DNA of 6,915 nt from Bacillota bacterium. Lineage in GTDB: Bacteria; Bacillota; Sulfobacillia; Sulfobacillales; Sulfobacillaceae. Positions 5,428-6,915 of this stretch are shown here, piece by piece. Each line of letters begins with the position of its first letter. Positions within the stretch are counted from its first letter, which is position 1. The DNA lies in assembly GCA_021820675.1 (NCBI GenBank), contig JAKADI010000085.1:1-6915 (forward strand), given 5' to 3'. Under the pieces are notes generated by a model. It was not told the origin of the DNA. It was given only the letters and a program-made list of their open reading frames with translations, and did not search any database. The translations under genes and the position numbers were made by a program.

Positions 5428-5805
5428 ATGGCAGTGAAAATATCGGGAGAAGCCCTCCGGTTGAGAATTTTCATTGGCGAGGATTCCCGCTGGCACCATA
5501 AGCCGCTATATCATGCGATTGTGTTGAAAGCGCGGGAAATGGGAATGGCAGGTGCAACGGTCATGCGCGCGTTAGAAGGCTTTGGACCCACTTCGCGAAT
5601 CCACACGGTTAACTTGCTGGATCTGTCGAGTGATCTGCCTATCATTGTCGAAATTGTCGACAGTAAAGAATATGTGCAAAATTTTCTCCCTGTATTAGAC
5701 TCAATGGTCGATGCGGGGTTAATTACTATTGACCCCGTTAATGTGGTGAAATATACTCACAATCAGACAAACGATCCACATATCGATCATGAACCATCTC
5801 AATAG
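5428..5805 (+). CDS. DUF190 family (PII-like) protein
   Basis: A 125-residue protein with all DUF190 landmarks: LRLRIFIGEDSRWHHKPLYHAIV (10-32), GMAGATVMRALEGFG (39-53), SSDLPIIVEIVDSKEYVQNFLP (67-88) and GLITIDPVNVVKY (97-109). The His-rich tail (HNQTNDPHIDH) is non-conserved. DUF190 proteins have a PII/NTD-like ferredoxin fold and are thought to act as small trimeric regulators or sensors; the ligand is not established. In many genomes they neighbour the fluoride exporter gene crcB, from recalled gene neighbourhoods. ATG 5428 follows AGGGAGA (5413-5419) by 8 nt and is the natural start; upstream extension to 5362 lacks family similarity. Here the next element downstream is a fluoride riboswitch, and a promoter lies inside the 3' end of this gene. 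Confidence 0.92.
   Translation: MAVKISGEALRLRIFIGEDSRWHHKPLYHAIVLKAREMGMAGATVMRALEGFGPTSRIHTVNLLDLSSDLPIIVEIVDSKEYVQNFLPVLDSMVDAGLITIDPVNVVKYTHNQTNDPHIDHEPSQ
5729..5757 (+). promoter_or_regulatory. promoter inside DUF190 3' end, likely driving the fluoride riboswitch and hyf operon
   Basis: TTGACC (5729-5734), a 17-nt spacer, and TATACT (5752-5757): five of six matches in each box. Transcription would start near 5764, about 60 nt before the riboswitch aptamer. It lets the riboswitch operon be expressed independently of DUF190. Confidence 0.6.
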
Positions 5806-5821
5806 GTGTGTTTGACTCTAT

Positions 5822-5893
5822 AGCAGGCGATGGATTCCGCCATGGGCCGTCAGTCCAAAACCTCCGCGAGTGCTTGCGGATAATGATTCCTGC
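5822..5893 (+). promoter_or_regulatory. fluoride riboswitch (crcB motif)
   Basis: Senses fluoride ion through an Mg2+ cluster and controls transcription in cis. Stem 1 is GGCG (5826-5829) with CGCC (5838-5841), around an 8-nt loop AUGGAUUC. Stem 2 is UCCGC-GA with UU-GCGGA (5863-5880). UAAU (5881-5884) and GAUUCC (5885-5890) follow. Loop GGAUUC (5832-5837) pairs with GAUUCC as the pseudoknot: five pairs and one U-U mismatch. Compared from memory with the Thermotoga petrophila aptamer, the loop length, the 4-nt linker, the 6-nt pseudoknot strand and the following U all match. The fluoride-site residues A, U, G (5830-5832), U5884 and G5885 are kept, as are A5830/U5881 and A5883/U5891. Odd: 15 nt (5842-5856) between stem 1 and the AAAAC junction, where about 2 are usual. 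The terminator at 5888-5914 uses the pseudoknot strand, so fluoride should turn transcription on. Confidence 0.88.
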
Positions 5894-5923
5894 CGGATGT
5901 ATATCTTGGCAGGATTTATTTTT
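5888..5923 (+). terminator. intrinsic terminator of the fluoride riboswitch (expression platform)
   Basis: UCCUGCCGG (5888-5896) pairs with UUGGCAGGA (5906-5914): nine pairs, two of them G-U, around a 9-nt loop. TTTATTTTT (5915-5923) follows. The 5' arm shares UCC (5888-5890) with the aptamer pseudoknot, so the two structures exclude each other. The ribosome binding site of the next gene starts about 20 nt downstream. Confidence 0.85.
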
Positions 5924-5960
5924 GCTTATTGTGAGTCTGCAATGGGAGGGGGGTGAGCGT

Positions 5961-6911
5961 ATGATTAATCAATATGTGGCGCAATTGATGCAAATTGTGT
6001 TTGTAATGAGTTTTTCACCATTATTAAAAGGCATCATGGACCGGTATAAAGCCCGGCTCGCGGGCCGTTATGGCCCTCCGATTTGGCAGCCCTACCGGGA
6101 CTTGTGGAAATGGATGCATAAGGAAACCCTTCGCACACAGCAAACGTCCTGGGTGTCAGAATGGGCGCCTATTTTCTACTTTATCGCGCCAATCCTGGTC
6201 GCGATGTTAATTCCCGTGCTTACGGCCTTTCCCTTGCCGTTTGCCTGGATGGGCGACATGTTGGCTGGAGGGATGATTTTAGGCGGCGGCGGTGTGGCCT
6301 TGTTATTGGCGGCTATCGACAGCGGTAGCGTTTATCCGGTACTGGGAGTGAGCCGGATACGGTTGATTGCCACTTTCACCGAACCTTTAGCACTACTTCT
6401 GGTCTTTATTGCCGCGCAAGCAGCGCGCGCGACGATACCCTTTGTTGTCAATCAAGCCTTGATTTCGAGGCAGTGGATAGTGAGTCCGGCTCATCTTTTG
6501 GTTATCGTGGGATGGTTTATGTTCGTGATTGCCGAGAGTGGTCATATTCCCGTGGATAACCCATCGACGGCCCAGGAACTGTCGATGATCGACCCAGGAC
6601 GAACATTCGAGTCGAGTGGACTCGACTTGTTTTTGTACGAATGGGGAGGCTGGATGAAATTTACCGTTCTCAATATTATTTTGATGAATGTTTTGGTAAC
6701 GCCGTGGGGTTTGGCAACTTCTCTGGCCTGGACATCGGTGTTTATGGCTATAGGCTGGGTCATGGTGAAACTTATCGTGTCTGCAGGCATTGTTATCACC
6801 CTGGAAGTGAGTTTTGCCAAACTGCGACTCATTCGCAACGTCGATTTTATTACGGCAGCAATTGTCTTAGCGATTGTTGGGGCTTTCACCGCGGCCTGGG
6901 CCCTCGGGTAA
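5961..6911 (+). CDS. hyfC: hydrogenase-4/formate hydrogenlyase membrane subunit, NuoH-like (HyfC/HycD type)
   Basis: Membrane subunit that links the hydrophilic redox module to the proton-pumping arm in group 4 hydrogenases, formate hydrogenlyase and complex I relatives. The 316 residues match HyfC (about 315). Landmarks: GRYGPPIWQPYRDLWKWMHKE (35-55), TEPLALL (140-146), the signature ESGHIPVDNPSTAQELSMI (192-210), and SGLDLFLYEWGGWMKF (219-234). About eight membrane segments are visible, among them 70-92, 100-119, 136-158, 177-192, 235-250, 256-280 and 296-315. The family's usual HE after ELTMI is DP here, while E192, E207 and E217 remain. ATG 5961 has a very strong site, GGAGGGGGG (5945-5953), 7 nt upstream; the open frame back to 5808 runs through the riboswitch and is not coding. 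Its stop overlaps a further ATG, suggesting a multi-subunit operon under fluoride control. Which enzyme the complex belongs to is unknown. Confidence 0.9.
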   Translation: MINQYVAQLMQIVFVMSFSPLLKGIMDRYKARLAGRYGPPIWQPYRDLWKWMHKETLRTQQTSWVSEWAPIFYFIAPILVAMLIPVLTAFPLPFAWMGDMLAGGMILGGGGVALLLAAIDSGSVYPVLGVSRIRLIATFTEPLALLLVFIAAQAARATIPFVVNQALISRQWIVSPAHLLVIVGWFMFVIAESGHIPVDNPSTAQELSMIDPGRTFESSGLDLFLYEWGGWMKFTVLNIILMNVLVTPWGLATSLAWTSVFMAIGWVMVKLIVSAGIVITLEVSFAKLRLIRNVDFITAAIVLAIVGAFTAAWALG

Positions 6912-6915
6912 TGCC
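6911..6915 (+). CDS. possible start of the next operon gene (cut by window edge)
   Basis: The hyfC-like stop TAA overlaps an ATG at 6911-6913 (TAATG), typical of coupled genes in such operons. Only five bases are visible and the upstream GGG is a weak ribosome binding site, so this is a suggestion only. Confidence 0.25.

Noticed and set aside
5812..5840. TTGACT at 5812 as a promoter -35 box for hyfC
   Set aside because: No -10 box occurs at usable spacing, and the position overlaps the aptamer.
5897..5956. 19-codon hydrophobic reading frame just before hyfC
   Set aside because: It lies in the terminator hairpin, has no ribosome binding site and is too short to support.
5808..5960. 51-residue N-terminal extension of the hyfC-like protein
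   Set aside because: This stretch is the fluoride riboswitch and its terminator. HyfC proteins start at the equivalent of ATG 5961, which has an excellent ribosome binding site.

Overview
The window looks like chromosomal housekeeping DNA of a Gram-positive (Firmicutes-type) bacterium of roughly balanced GC. The evidence is a trmK-Nif3/YqfO gene pair, strong purine-rich ribosome binding sites (AGGAG, GGGGGG), three tRNA genes with encoded CCA ends, and an RNase P RNA of the ancestral A type rather than the Bacillus B type. A deep-branching, possibly acidophilic lineage such as Sulfobacillus would fit, but that assignment is inference; no marker gene was searched.

Layout. 1-1134 is the C-terminal part of an AMP-forming acyl-CoA synthetase (+ strand, cut by the window edge). 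1262-1640 is a minus-strand tRNA operon with its own sigma-A type promoter: Asn(GTT), then a CAT-anticodon tRNA, then Val(CAC), then a weak terminator. 1641-1923 carries no gene but holds a strongly paired RNA-like element (1738-1865) closed by a 13-bp stem, upstream of thymidine kinase. 1924-4400 is a tightly packed operon tdk-trmK-nif3-like-rnhA in which every gene overlaps the next. trmK has no ATG/GTG/TTG in a usable position and seems to start at an AUC codon 6 nt after a strong Shine-Dalgarno. The nif3-like gene keeps the CutA-like insertion domain but not the metal-binding histidines. 4423-4844 is rnpB with promoter and terminator. 4931-5317 is a VOC (glyoxalase-fold) protein, and 5428-5805 a DUF190 (PII-like) protein.

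The most informative regulatory element lies at 5822-5923, between DUF190 and a membrane subunit gene of a hydrogenase-4/formate-hydrogenlyase/complex I type complex (hyfC-like, 5961-6911). It matches the fluoride (crcB) riboswitch nearly position by position: stem 1, an 8-nt loop, stem 2, UAAU, then the pseudoknot strand. An intrinsic terminator overlaps the pseudoknot strand, so the predicted logic is fluoride = transcription ON. A good promoter inside the 3' end of the DUF190 gene probably drives it. The hyfC-like stop overlaps a possible next ATG at the window edge, so the complex operon probably continues.

No transposon, CRISPR array, phage gene or pseudogene was seen.
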